A stretch of DNA of 64,000 bases from Bacteroidia bacterium (GCA_016742095.1 JACVCJ010000010.1:49881-113880), one strand, 5' to 3'; positions 1-8,892 are shown, numbered from the stretch's first letter. Notes: generated from the sequence alone by a model not told the origin. Numbers and translations are program-made.

Positions 1-1203
1 GTGGCCTTCGAAAGTATTCCTTCCGGCAACGAGGTGCAGCTCACGAAGTTCCTGCTGGCTTTTTCGGACAGCCTGGCGGCCAAAGGCAAGACCCTTTCGC
101 TGAGTCTGCCCGCACGGGATGCATCCAACAGTTACCAGTTGTCGCAGCTGGCCCCACACCTGGACCAGTTCATCATTGCGGGCTATAACTTTAACGGCAA
201 GAACAGCGGTCAGCCCGGCCCGGTGGCCCCGCTCGAAAGCAGTTACCACTGGGACCAGAATACGATAAAACGTTCGGTTGCCGCCTATGTGGACGCCGGC
301 GTGCCCAGGACAAAAATGATCCTGGCCCTGCCCTATCACGGGGCCGTGTGGCAGGTAGATTCCTCGGGCAAAGGCAGGCCGAAATATAAATACCGCGATA
401 ACCCACGCTACAACCGCGTAATGGACCATGCGGAAAAGCATCCGCAGAACATACAGTACGACACGGTATCGCATAGCAATTACTACTATTTCCAGGAAAA
501 AGGAAAGACCTATGTCTGTTTCTACGATAACGGCCGTTCCCTGAAAGAAAAATACGAATGGGTGGGCAAAGAAGGGCTGGCCGGAGCCGGCATCTGGGCC
601 CTGGGTTACGACAATGGCCGGCCCGAGCTCTGGAATTCGCTGGGGAACAAGGTAAACGTGCTTAAGATGGATTCGGCCCTGAGTAAACCGACCGCCCTTT
701 CGGACAGTACGGAGATCAACAAAGCGCCGGGAAGTGCGGGGGCTGCGGCAGCCACGGCCGGAGCCGCCGGTACTTCCTCCACAGCAGCGGGAGCCGCCGG
801 AGAAGCCGCGGCCAAAGACAGTACGGCAGCTGCCCCTACCGTGCTCGATGAAATGAAAGGCGTGGCCGAAAACCCCAGGGTACTCACCACCCTTGTACTT
901 ACCCTGGCCGTATTTTGTGTGATCGGGCTGCTGTGTTCACTGGGCTATGAAAGTGTACGCGAAAAACTGCTCATTACCGGATTCCCGGTCTATTTCCTGG
1001 CACAGGGCGTACTGGCACTGCTTTTTCTTTCCCTTTATTCCATTATCAGCTTCCTGCGCGACGATCCTTCGCTGGCCGATATCGTTGACCCGGCCCGTTT
1101 CCTGGTGTGGCTTACCTGGATAACGGTGTTCCTGAGCATGCTGATAAATATATTGAGTTACAAACTGTTCCTTGACCAGGTACGCAGAGGGAGATTACCA
1201 TAG
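1..1203 (+). CDS. GH18-like glycoside hydrolase with C-terminal membrane anchor (5' end outside window)
   Basis: The open frame runs in from the left edge, so the 5' end is missing. The visible 400 residues begin at the end of a GH18 (chitinase-like) catalytic strand. VAFESIP lies where families normally show a D-x-E ending, and an ALPYHG strand and GIWALGYDN (the conserved last-strand Trp) follow. Residues about 241-279 are an Ala/Gly-rich linker. Three hydrophobic helices follow at about 293-314, 325-350 and 366-388, so the enzyme domain is membrane tethered. The stop abuts the next ATG, which places it in the operon that leads into the eCIS genes. GH18 proteins cleave beta-1,4-linked GlcNAc polymers; whether this one is active is unclear because Ala replaces the Asp two residues before Glu4. 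A role in envelope remodelling or release of the injection particle is inference. Confidence 0.7.
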   Translation: MAFESIPSGNEVQLTKFLLAFSDSLAAKGKTLSLSLPARDASNSYQLSQLAPHLDQFIIAGYNFNGKNSGQPGPVAPLESSYHWDQNTIKRSVAAYVDAGVPRTKMILALPYHGAVWQVDSSGKGRPKYKYRDNPRYNRVMDHAEKHPQNIQYDTVSHSNYYYFQEKGKTYVCFYDNGRSLKEKYEWVGKEGLAGAGIWALGYDNGRPELWNSLGNKVNVLKMDSALSKPTALSDSTEINKAPGSAGAAAATAGAAGTSSTAAGAAGEAAAKDSTAAAPTVLDEMKGVAENPRVLTTLVLTLAVFCVIGLLCSLGYESVREKLLITGFPVYFLAQGVLALLFLSLYSIISFLRDDPSLADIVDPARFLVWLTWITVFLSMLINILSYKLFLDQVRRGRLP

Positions 1204-1485
1204 ATGAAAGGACTGGAAAAATTACTGGGTCTGATACAGGGATTCCTGGCCAAATCGCTGGTGTGGGGGCTGATCGCCTTCCTGTCCTGCATTCCGCTGG
1301 CCCTGCTCCTGCTGAACATTTTCGACGGGCAGATCGACGATAACGAAGCCTTTATGGAAGAGATCGAAGGCCGGATAGACCTGCTCTTCGTGATCTTCGC
1401 CCTCACCTGTTTCTGTGGAGTGATCCTCATCCGGATGCTGGCGGTATCTGTAAAAATAATGATCGAAAAGAAAAACAAAAAATAA
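1204..1485 (+). CDS. small two-helix membrane protein, eCIS-linked
   Basis: This 93-residue protein starts on the ATG immediately after the stop of the GH18-like gene and ends 6 bases before the DUF4255 gene, so all three are probably one transcript. Two hydrophobic segments (about residues 18-40 and 62-84) are separated by an acidic stretch (DGQIDDNEAFMEE), and the C-terminus is Lys-rich. I do not recognise a family. The position suggests a membrane partner of the GH18-like protein or of injection-system assembly, but nothing in the sequence proves it. Confidence 0.7.
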   Translation: MKGLEKLLGLIQGFLAKSLVWGLIAFLSCIPLALLLLNIFDGQIDDNEAFMEEIEGRIDLLFVIFALTCFCGVILIRMLAVSVKIMIEKKNKK

Positions 1486-1491
1486 GATCGC

Positions 1492-2073
1492 ATGATCGAC
1501 GAGGCCATAAAATTTATCGAAAAGGAACTGAACGGTTTTTTCCGTATCAGGCTCAACAGCATCGAAGATAAAGCTGTGGCCTCGGCATTGGTGAACCAGG
1601 ACGGCAGCCCGGCCCTGCGCGAAGAGAACAAGGTGATCATTATGCTGGTAGACCTGCAGGAAGAAGGCGTACTGAAGAACACCGGCGTACAGCATTCCCT
1701 GCGCAACGGCGGCTTCGTAAAATCGCCCCTGCCCGTACACCTGAACCTGTACGTGTTGTTCGGCGCCTATTTCAGTGCGGGCAACTACCAGGAAGCCCTG
1801 AAATACGTTTCGGAGGTGATCCGCTTTTTCCAGGTGCGCACCGTGTTCGATCGCAGTGGTTTCCCCGCCCTGCAGAACACTTCCATCGAAAAGCTGGTGT
1901 TCGAAATGTATCACCCCGATTACCAGGCACGCAACAACCTGTGGTCTACCATAGGCGCCAAATATATACCCTCGGTCATTTACAAGGTAAAAATGCTCAC
2001 GATCCGTGAAGAAAGTATGGCCCAGGAAATACCGGGTATCAGCGGACTGGACAAAAATTCGGAACCACAATGA
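1492..2073 (+). CDS. DUF4255 (Afp16/Pvc16-like) tail terminator/cap protein
   Basis: The 193-residue product begins MIDEAIKFIEKELN and continues with a VIIMLVDLQEEG segment and LNLYVLFGAYF, the pattern of the DUF4255/Pvc16 N-terminal family. In Afp and PVC particles this protein caps the tube and sheath at the end away from the baseplate and sets the end of polymerisation. Length and position upstream of the sheath gene fit. Its stop overlaps the next start (ATGA). Family assignment is by motif memory and context; a profile search for DUF4255 would confirm it. Confidence 0.88.
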   Translation: MIDEAIKFIEKELNGFFRIRLNSIEDKAVASALVNQDGSPALREENKVIIMLVDLQEEGVLKNTGVQHSLRNGGFVKSPLPVHLNLYVLFGAYFSAGNYQEALKYVSEVIRFFQVRTVFDRSGFPALQNTSIEKLVFEMYHPDYQARNNLWSTIGAKYIPSVIYKVKMLTIREESMAQEIPGISGLDKNSEPQ

Positions 2074-3062
2074 TGCAGAGCTTCGACATAGTATCCGATC
2101 TTCGCCTGAGCCACGGCTATTACAGGCAGGCTGCCTTCCGCGACCTGCGTTTTGTGCCCAGCAGCGTCAGCGCTGCGGTCATGAAGCAGAACGGCTTTAC
2201 GCTGCGCCAGGACTATGGCCGCACACAGCTTACGGGTCCGGTAGAAAAAGAGGGTACTGAAATACGTTTCCTGCATACCGTACGCACACCGTTCTCGCTG
2301 CTTTTCTTTGCCGAAAGCGCCAATACCTACCTGGACAATATTTCGGACTTCCCGGAATGCGGTCCGGCCCAGGTGCCCCTGTTCTCGAACCTGTTCTGCA
2401 ACGGCGACGATACGGCCCTCAACGGCAACGCGGCCGTGGAACTCTGCGGCAACAGCTGGACACTGCCCGCCATCGGGTGGAAAAGCACTTCCTTCAGCGA
2501 CGGCTTCGGCAATGCCACCGAAATACCTTATCGTACCGAGAACGACATGCTGTTCTTCGATCTTTCAGTACTGGAAGAAGGCATTTATTATACCGAAACC
2601 GACAAAGGCACCCGCTACATCAGCAATGTACACATGGGCTTCCGTGCCCGGCCCGCCGCCCTGCTGCACATCTGCAGCAACGATTCCCTGTGGCGCAACG
2701 GACTGCTGCGGCAGCCCTCCTACGGTCTGCACATCGGCGCACCGGCCCCCTACTGGCGTTACCTGTTCCCAAAATCGGCACTGGAGCACTACAACGGCGC
2801 ACAGTTCAGCGTGGAGGCCAGCGATCGTTCGGTGCTTTTTGCCCGGGATACCGAAAACGGGGATACTACGTATGTAAGTTTCACTTCGGCCAACCCGATA
2901 CCGCTGGAAGACAGCAAAAGCAGCCGCTTCCGCCTGAAACAGAACAACGGCAACGGCGGCCAGGACTCTATACTGGTGGCCGACCTGCCCCTGCCCGATC
3001 CATCGACCCTTATTTCGCGGAGAGACGAACGTATGATCTCTCCCATTTTCGTAAAGCTATAA
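2070..3062 (+). CDS. conserved eCIS-locus protein of unknown function
   Basis: The 330-residue product has no signal peptide and no membrane helix. The start overlaps the DUF4255 stop by 4 bases (two tandem ATGs, at 2070 and 2073), indicating translational coupling. It is rich in aromatic residues and predicted beta structure, with several short Asn/Gly-rich loops. I recognise no catalytic motif. Its place between the cap gene and the sheath gene suggests a structural or assembly protein, such as a cap-associated component; that is inference from position only. Confidence 0.72.
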   Translation: MMQSFDIVSDLRLSHGYYRQAAFRDLRFVPSSVSAAVMKQNGFTLRQDYGRTQLTGPVEKEGTEIRFLHTVRTPFSLLFFAESANTYLDNISDFPECGPAQVPLFSNLFCNGDDTALNGNAAVELCGNSWTLPAIGWKSTSFSDGFGNATEIPYRTENDMLFFDLSVLEEGIYYTETDKGTRYISNVHMGFRARPAALLHICSNDSLWRNGLLRQPSYGLHIGAPAPYWRYLFPKSALEHYNGAQFSVEASDRSVLFARDTENGDTTYVSFTSANPIPLEDSKSSRFRLKQNNGNGGQDSILVADLPLPDPSTLISRRDERMISPIFVKL

Positions 3063-3108
3063 TTAACAAGTAATAAATGTATAATCTCTTAAAAACTAAA
3101 CTACGCTT

Positions 3109-4797
3109 ATGGCAATGAAAACTCCCGGCGTTTACATCCTCGAAAAGGACGCCTTCCCGAACTCCGTTGTGGAGGTCGCAACCGCGGTACCCGCATTTAT
3201 CGGGTACACGGCCAAGGCCGATAACGGTGGAAAGAGTTTGCTGAACAAACCTTTCCGGATCTCTTCTTTCTCTGAGTACCTGCAGTACTTCGGAGGTGCA
3301 CCCGATTACACGTTTAGCCTGGTTGCAGCCGGTGGCGGTGGCGATAAACCCACCGACGATAAACCTGCCGACGATAAACCCACAGAAGACAAACCTGCAG
3401 AAAACAAACCCGCAGCTGCCGGGCCCAATCCCGACGCTATTACCATTGCGGGCACCGATTACACGTTGAAACGTGATAGCATAGAATACCGCCTGTACGA
3501 TGCCATGAAGTTCTTCTTCCAGAACGGCGGCGGTCCCTGCTACATTGTATCCGTGGGGAACTATGGCAACGGCGCTAACCCGGCCATCAACAAAGATCTG
3601 CTGCTTGGGGCCCTGCCTGTCCTGGAAAAGGAAATGGAACCTACCATGGTACTGGTACCCGATGCCCTGTCGCTGCCCGACAGAAACAACTGTTACAGCG
3701 TGTACACAGCGGTGCTGGCCCATTGCAGCAAAATGCAGAGCCGTATCGGTGTGTTCGACGTGTACAACGGTTATAAAGACCGCCGCGACCCCACAGAAGT
3801 TGATGACACAAATGCTCCGGTGGACCTGATCACAGAATTCCGCTCAGGCATCGGCACCAATTTCCTGAACTACGGGGCGGCCTATTATCCCTGGATCAAT
3901 ACCAGCATTGTGCAGGATACCGATGTCAGCTTCCAGAACCTGACCGACGCCAGTCTGACCGTGCTTCAGAACCTGATCCTGGCCGAGCAGAACGTGAGCC
4001 TTACAGCTCCGACCGATCCCGCCAAACCGGAGACCACACGTGAGAAAAACATCCGTGACTATGTGACCAAGCTGCCTACCTACACTGCGGCTAAGGTGAA
4101 AGCGATAAAGAGCGATCCCAAAAACGCCCAGAACTCTCCGCTCGATGACCTGAACAAGACCCTGGTAGTACTGAGCCCGGCCTACAATGCCCTGCTGAAG
4201 GAAATACAGGCCAAACTGAACCTGATGCCGCCCGCATCGGCCATGGCCGGTATCTACACCATGGTAGACAATACCCGCGGTGTATGGAAAGCTCCGGCCA
4301 ATGTTTCTGTTTCTTCCACGGTCAGTCCGGCGGTGAACATCACTTTCGAAGACCAGGAAGACCTGAACATGCCGCTGAACGGTAAGGCCGTAAATGCCAT
4401 CCGTTCTTTTGTGGGACTGGGTAACATGGTTTGGGGCGCACGCACCCTCGACGGTAACAGCGGCGACTGGCGTTACATCAACGTACGCCGTACCATGATC
4501 ATGCTGGAGCAGTCGGTAAAAGCGGCCGCACAGGCTTACGTATTCGAGCCGAACGACGCCAATACCTGGACCACCGTAAAAAGTATGATCGAGAACTTCC
4601 TGTACCAGCAGTGGAAAAAAGGCGCCCTGGTAGGTTCTAAATCTACCGATGCCTATGCGGTACTGGTGGGTCTGGGCAATACCATGACCGGCGACGATAT
4701 CCTGAACGGTATCATGCGCATTACGGTACTGGTGGCTGTTTCTCGTCCGGCAGAGTTCATCGAGATCACGTTCCAGCAACAAATGCAAAAGTCCTAA
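3109..4797 (+). CDS. eCIS contractile tail sheath protein (Afp2-4-like)
   Basis: The 562-residue product starts AMKTPGVYILEKDAFPNSV, the typical sheath N-terminus (TPGVYI.E), and has the C-terminal sheath core about residues 420-560 (GLGNMVWGARTLDG, YINVRRTMIMLEQSV, FLYQQWKKGALVG). The sheath wraps the tube and contracts to drive it into the target. Only one sheath gene is present in the window, unlike Afp and PVC loci, which have several. An insertion at residues 79-103 carries five DKP-type pentapeptides. The upstream 46-base gap is the first AT-rich break in the operon and may hold an internal promoter, although I see no clear TAnnTTTG box. Confidence 0.95.
   Translation: MAMKTPGVYILEKDAFPNSVVEVATAVPAFIGYTAKADNGGKSLLNKPFRISSFSEYLQYFGGAPDYTFSLVAAGGGGDKPTDDKPADDKPTEDKPAENKPAAAGPNPDAITIAGTDYTLKRDSIEYRLYDAMKFFFQNGGGPCYIVSVGNYGNGANPAINKDLLLGALPVLEKEMEPTMVLVPDALSLPDRNNCYSVYTAVLAHCSKMQSRIGVFDVYNGYKDRRDPTEVDDTNAPVDLITEFRSGIGTNFLNYGAAYYPWINTSIVQDTDVSFQNLTDASLTVLQNLILAEQNVSLTAPTDPAKPETTREKNIRDYVTKLPTYTAAKVKAIKSDPKNAQNSPLDDLNKTLVVLSPAYNALLKEIQAKLNLMPPASAMAGIYTMVDNTRGVWKAPANVSVSSTVSPAVNITFEDQEDLNMPLNGKAVNAIRSFVGLGNMVWGARTLDGNSGDWRYINVRRTMIMLEQSVKAAAQAYVFEPNDANTWTTVKSMIENFLYQQWKKGALVGSKSTDAYAVLVGLGNTMTGDDILNGIMRITVLVAVSRPAEFIEITFQQQMQKS
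3343..3417 (+). repeat. five 15-bp tandem repeats coding DKP(T/A)(D/E) in the sheath gene
   Basis: Five consecutive 15-base units encode DKPTD, DKPAD, DKPTE, DKPAE and NKPAA, in frame, preceded by a Gly4 run. The repeat is an insertion between the conserved N-terminal sheath strand region and the following domain, so it is likely a surface loop. Such arrays can change copy number by slippage in steps that keep the frame. Confidence 0.9.
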
Positions 4798-4839
4798 TTA
4801 ATCAATAATCTTTAATAATCAACACAAATACTTTAAGTT

Positions 4840-5298
4840 ATGGCAGATGACGGATCAGCACAATCGACCACCGTATGGCCCATGCCGAAGTTTCACTTTT
4901 CGGTAAAATGGGCCGACGCTACCATGTCCTTCCAGGAAGTTTCCGGACTGGACACAGAAACCCAGGTAATTGAGTACAGACACGGCGACAGCGCGGTATT
5001 TTCAACCATCAAAATGCCCGGTATAGCCAAGTTCGGTAACATTACCATGAAAAAAGGCGTATTTAAATCGGATAACAAGTTCTGGGACTGGTATTCCCAG
5101 ATCAAGATGAACACCATCAAGCGTATTCCGATCACCATCAGCCTGCTCGATGAGTCGGGGAACCCTACCATGGTATGGACCCTGAAGAACGCATGGCCCA
5201 CCAAGATCACCGGCACGGACCTGAAGTCCGACGGCAACGAGGTGGCCATTGAGACCATCGAAATAGCGCACGAAGGACTTGAAATAGCGAATAGCTAA
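4840..5298 (+). CDS. eCIS inner tube protein (Afp1/Pvc1-like, gp19 family)
   Basis: The 152-residue protein has the T4 gp19-like tube fold signature: WPMPKFHFSVKW near the N-terminus, FQEVSGLDTETQVIEYRHGD, and a central GNITMKKGVFKSDNKFWDW. Hexamers of this protein stack into the rigid tube that carries cargo and is pushed out on contraction. Size is as expected. It sits right after the sheath gene, the usual order, and its last base overlaps the start of the next, related tube protein. Confidence 0.94.
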   Translation: MADDGSAQSTTVWPMPKFHFSVKWADATMSFQEVSGLDTETQVIEYRHGDSAVFSTIKMPGIAKFGNITMKKGVFKSDNKFWDWYSQIKMNTIKRIPITISLLDESGNPTMVWTLKNAWPTKITGTDLKSDGNEVAIETIEIAHEGLEIANS

Positions 5299-5864
5299 TG
5301 AGTTCTGGCAGCAGTGCAATAAATGAACTCACGGGGCCGGGTGAATGGTATCCGGTCCCGGGGTTCTATTTTTCGGTGATGGTACTGGGCGTGGTCCCTT
5401 CGGAAGACGACTGCAGCTTTAAGGAAGTGTCGGGTATTGAAGTACGTATGGATACCGAGACCATTCCCGAAGGCGGCGTGAACAACCACGAATGGACCGT
5501 TCCGAAGGGCGTGAAATATTCGAACCTGGTGCTGAAACGCGGCGTTATGCCTTCGGCGTCGTACCTGAGCATGTGGGTGCAGATGTTCATGATCGAAGAT
5601 ATTACCGAGCCCATCGATCCGAAAAATATTATTGTGATCCTGAACAATGAGAACGGTCTGCCCCTCTACGGCTGGTGGTTTGCCAATGCCTACCCGGTAA
5701 AATGGACCATCGACCCGCTCGACTCCATGCGCAACGAATACCTGGTGGAGTCCATCGAGTTCAGCTACCAGTTCTTTGTGCAGGGTTCCGTTACCTATGT
5801 TACCGCTGCGGCCGCTGCCGCTGCTGCATCTGCCGCCGCTGACGATATGGCCAAATATGCTTAA
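5298..5864 (+). CDS. second tube/tube-initiator protein (Afp5-like, gp19 family)
   Basis: This 188-residue relative of the tube protein shares the GFYFSVMVLG, FKEVSGIEVRMDTETIPEGG and YSNLVLKRGVMP segments. It is longer and ends in an Ala-rich tail (about residues 170-185). In Afp and PVC particles an Afp5-type protein forms the first tube ring above the hub, adapting the symmetry between spike and tube. The one-base overlap with the tube gene suggests coupled translation. Assignment as the initiator rather than the main tube protein rests on gene order and length. Confidence 0.88.
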   Translation: MSSGSSAINELTGPGEWYPVPGFYFSVMVLGVVPSEDDCSFKEVSGIEVRMDTETIPEGGVNNHEWTVPKGVKYSNLVLKRGVMPSASYLSMWVQMFMIEDITEPIDPKNIIVILNNENGLPLYGWWFANAYPVKWTIDPLDSMRNEYLVESIEFSYQFFVQGSVTYVTAAAAAAAASAAADDMAKYA

Positions 5865-5875
5865 AATATACGCTT

Positions 5876-6043
5876 ATGCCCATCGAGATACGTGAACTGG
5901 TGATAAAGACCATCGTGGAAAAACAACCCCTGCGCCATGCAGACAAGGGCAGTCCGCTGGACAAGGCCGAACTGAAAAAAGAAATACTGCAGTCCTGCAG
6001 CAAACTGGTAAAAAAGCTATTAAAAGAAAATAAACAACGCTAA
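5876..6043 (+). CDS. DUF5908 (Afp6-like) small baseplate-associated protein
   Basis: This 55-residue gene fills the gap between the second tube gene and the LysM gene. It begins MPIEIRELVIKTIVE, the hallmark start of DUF5908 proteins found at this exact position in Bacteroidota and other eCIS loci. The rest is a charged, Lys-rich helix. Its stop overlaps the next start (TAATG). The family is small and its function is not firmly known; a baseplate or assembly role is inferred from its place beside the LysM hub gene. Confidence 0.85.
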   Translation: MPIEIRELVIKTIVEKQPLRHADKGSPLDKAELKKEILQSCSKLVKKLLKENKQR

Positions 6044-6735
6044 TGAGTCTTGTACCGAGCCTGGGAACACTGGCAAAGCTAACGATCACGGCCTTCAGCG
6101 ACGAGACGTACCAGACGCCTCTTTCGCCGGCATTCACGGCCGTTATTAATCCGAGCAGCTACCGCAACGGGTTCAATATCGATTATGTGACCCGCAAGGA
6201 GATCGGCGGCAAGTCCGAAAGTCCCTCCTTTAAGCGCATCGGTAAAGAAGACCTCAGCTTTGAACTGATACTCGACGGCACAGGAGTAATTCCCATGCCT
6301 ACCCAATACGAGGGCTGGAACGTAGATCAGCTGCTGGCCCAGCTCAAGGCCACGGTATACAATTACGAAGGTGAGATCCACCAGCCTTATTTTGTACAGA
6401 TCACCTGGGGCACCAACCTGAGTTTTAACGGCCGCCTGTCGAACATGTCGGTGGACTATAAAATGTTCAGTCCGGCCGGTGTTACGTTGCGGGCTTCGGT
6501 AAGCCTGGCATTCACCCAGTACAAAAGTATAGACCTGGCCCAGGCCGAAGGCAATGACCAGTCGCCCGACATGACGCACATCATCACCATCATGCCCGGC
6601 GATACGCTGCCCCGCCTGTGCGAAAAAATTTACGGAAAAAGCGAGTACTACCTGCAGGTGGCGAGGCTCAATAATCTCAGTAATTTCAGGAACCTGAAGG
6701 CCGGCAGTCAGCTGTTCTTTCCTCCTTTAAAATAG
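6043..6735 (+). CDS. LysM-domain baseplate hub protein (Afp7-like)
   Basis: The 230-residue product has an N-terminal eCIS-specific domain (beginning LAKLTITAFSD, with YNFNIDYVTRKEIGG-like spacing) and a C-terminal LysM module at about residues 183-229 (IITIMPGDTLPRLCEKIYG, ending LKAGSQLFFPPLK). In contractile systems this protein is the gp53/hub linker between spike and baseplate, and the LysM acts as a structural module rather than as a peptidoglycan binder. Eight bases separate it from the spike gene. Confidence 0.9.
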   Translation: MSLVPSLGTLAKLTITAFSDETYQTPLSPAFTAVINPSSYRNGFNIDYVTRKEIGGKSESPSFKRIGKEDLSFELILDGTGVIPMPTQYEGWNVDQLLAQLKATVYNYEGEIHQPYFVQITWGTNLSFNGRLSNMSVDYKMFSPAGVTLRASVSLAFTQYKSIDLAQAEGNDQSPDMTHIITIMPGDTLPRLCEKIYGKSEYYLQVARLNNLSNFRNLKAGSQLFFPPLK

Positions 6736-6742
6736 AAACATC

Positions 6743-8578
6743 ATGGCAAACTCACCCCTTCAATCTGTCGACGACCTGGTCACTTACGTGATCACCACCA
6801 ACGGTACCGAAATTTCGGATACCTATATGGTTTTTGACATTACCGTGACCAAAGCCATCAATAAGATACCTACCGCCGTTATCCGCATGCAGGACGGCGA
6901 TGTGGCCACCCAGGAATACCCGGCCACCGATTCCACCGACTTTGTACCCGGTACCCCCATTGTGATACAGGCCGGTTACGACTCGATCAATGTGCAGATA
7001 TTCTCCGGCATTGTGGTCAGCCAGCGCGTGGTACTCGACGGAGAGGACGGCACCGTACTGGAAGTGATCTGCAAAGACAGTGCCGTTAAAATGACCGTGG
7101 GCCGCAAAAACGCCTATTACAGCCAGATGACCGATTCGGACATCATCAGTCAGCTGATCGGCAACAGCGGCCTCACTGCCGACGTAGACAGCACCACCGC
7201 CCAGAACAAGGAACTGGTGCAGTATTACACCACCGACTGGGATTTTATGATGACCCGCGCCGACCTCAACGGCATGTTCGCCTTTATCGATGCGGGCACC
7301 GTAGCCATAAAAAAGCCGGTGTTCGGCAGTGCGGTACTTTCCCTTACCTACGGGCTCGATATTGTGGAATTCCAGGCCAGCCTCAACGCTACCGATCAGC
7401 TGAGTTCGGCCACGGGCACCAGCTGGGACTTCAGCACACAGGCCATTGTACAGGCGACAGGCACAGCACCTACCGTAAATACACAGGGCAACCTGCAATC
7501 GTCTGACCTGAGCAGTGTGGTAGGCCTTGCGGCATTTCAGCTGCAATCCTACGCCGCCGTTCCCGAAGACGGACTCCAGACCTGGGCCAGCACCCAGTTG
7601 CTGAAAGCGGCCCTGGCGCGCATCACCGGTTCGGCCACCTTTGCCGGTTCGGCCCTGGCCGTGCCCGGCTGCCTCATTACCCTGGGCGGGGTAAGCGACC
7701 GCTTTAACGGAGACGCTTATGTAAGCGAAGTGGTACACACCATTACCGAAGGCGAATGGCTTACCAGTGTGGAATTCGGGCTGGACGAAGAATGGTTCTC
7801 GCAGAAACCCTATATTGAAAGTCCGCCCGCCGCAGGCCTGGTACCCGGTGTATCCGGACTGATGAACGGCGTGGTGAAACAGCTCGATTCCGACCCCGAC
7901 GGACAGTTCCGCATTATGGTGACCCTGCCCCTGATGCAGAACGACGCCGAAGGCATATGGGCCCGCATGGCCACCTATTACGCCACCAACGGCAAGGGGA
8001 ACTTTTTCCTGCCCGAGATCGGCGACGAAGTAGTGATCGGCTTCCTGAACAACGACCCCTGTTACCCGGTGATCCTGGGCTCACTGTACAGCAGTCAGCG
8101 CACGGCGCCTTACACGCCTACCGCCGAAAACTATACCAAGGCCATTGTGACCAACAGCGAATGCAAGATCGAATTCGATGATGAGAACAAGGTGATCACC
8201 ATTACCACACCCGGCAACAACCAGGTGATATACAGCGACAAAGACCAGAGCATCACCATACAGGACCAGAACAACAACAAAATACTGATGAATTCAGACG
8301 GCATCACCCTGCAGGACCTGAGCAGTAACAAAATAACCATGGCCTCCGGCGGTATCGAACTCAATTCGCCCGCCGACATCAAACTGACGGCCACCGGCAA
8401 TATACAGCTTACACCCACGGGCAATGCCAGCATTAGCGCCACGGGCGACGTAAGTGTCTCCGGCATGAACGTTTCCGAATCGGCCAATGCCTCCTACAAA
8501 GCTTCGGGCATGGCCAGCACCGAAGTGTCGTCTACCGGCACCACTACCGTAAAAGGATCTATTGTTATGATAAACTAA
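6743..8578 (+). CDS. VgrG-like central spike protein (Afp8/Pvc8-like)
   Basis: The 611-residue product has the gp27-like hub region in the first 360 residues, a gp5-type OB fold at about 372-455 (GVVKQLDSDPDGQFRIMV, LPEIGDEVVIGFLNNDP, GSLYSSQ), and a C-terminal triple-helix needle built of short beta repeats (about 470-611: VITITTPG, ITLQDLSSNKI, IELNSPADIKL, IQLTPTGN). A trimer forms the tip below the tube. No extra enzymatic extension is visible, so it is a structural spike, not an evolved VgrG. Confidence 0.95.
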   Translation: MANSPLQSVDDLVTYVITTNGTEISDTYMVFDITVTKAINKIPTAVIRMQDGDVATQEYPATDSTDFVPGTPIVIQAGYDSINVQIFSGIVVSQRVVLDGEDGTVLEVICKDSAVKMTVGRKNAYYSQMTDSDIISQLIGNSGLTADVDSTTAQNKELVQYYTTDWDFMMTRADLNGMFAFIDAGTVAIKKPVFGSAVLSLTYGLDIVEFQASLNATDQLSSATGTSWDFSTQAIVQATGTAPTVNTQGNLQSSDLSSVVGLAAFQLQSYAAVPEDGLQTWASTQLLKAALARITGSATFAGSALAVPGCLITLGGVSDRFNGDAYVSEVVHTITEGEWLTSVEFGLDEEWFSQKPYIESPPAAGLVPGVSGLMNGVVKQLDSDPDGQFRIMVTLPLMQNDAEGIWARMATYYATNGKGNFFLPEIGDEVVIGFLNNDPCYPVILGSLYSSQRTAPYTPTAENYTKAIVTNSECKIEFDDENKVITITTPGNNQVIYSDKDQSITIQDQNNNKILMNSDGITLQDLSSNKITMASGGIELNSPADIKLTATGNIQLTPTGNASISATGDVSVSGMNVSESANASYKASGMASTEVSSTGTTTVKGSIVMIN

Positions 8579-8592
8579 ACACACACCATATT

Positions 8593-8892
8593 ATGCCTCC
8601 TGCTGCACGACTTACAGATATGCACACCTGCCCCATGGTCACGCCCGGTTTACCGCCCATACCCCATGTAGGCGGTCCCGTTACCGGTCCCGGACAACCC
8701 AACGTACTCATCGGCGGACTGCCTGCTGCCAAAGTAGGTGATATGCTGGTATGCGTAGGCCCGCCCGATACCATTGTAAAGGGTTCCGCCACGGTACTTA
8801 TCGGCGGTATGCCCGCCGCACGCATGGGCGACAGCACCGCACACGGCGGATCGATCGTTCTCGGATGTTTCACGGTAATGATAGGCGGATGA
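8593..8892 (+). CDS. PAAR-repeat spike tip protein (Afp10-like)
   Basis: The 99-residue protein is almost entirely a PAAR domain: MPPAARLTDMHTCPM, then a PNVLIGGLPAAKVGD and a TVLIGGMPAARMGD repeat, with His and Cys residues able to bind the structural Zn. It sharpens the spike for membrane piercing. There is no C-terminal effector extension. The gp25-like gene start overlaps its end (ATGA). Confidence 0.95.
   Translation: MPPAARLTDMHTCPMVTPGLPPIPHVGGPVTGPGQPNVLIGGLPAAKVGDMLVCVGPPDTIVKGSATVLIGGMPAARMGDSTAHGGSIVLGCFTVMIGG

Noticed and set aside
606..890. Ala-rich open frame on the minus strand across the linker of the GH18-like gene
   Set aside because: It is a mirror of the low-complexity linker codons, with no start context or homology.
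2308..2877. Open frames in other frames of the unknown eCIS gene
   Set aside because: Composition is Pro/Thr/Cys-rich in the manner of shadow frames in GC-rich genes; the listed frame is coupled to the cap gene and is the coherent one.
8867..8880. Possible parS half-site (GTTTCAC) inside the PAAR gene
   Set aside because: Only one half matches; the second arm of the palindrome is absent, and it lies far from parAB.
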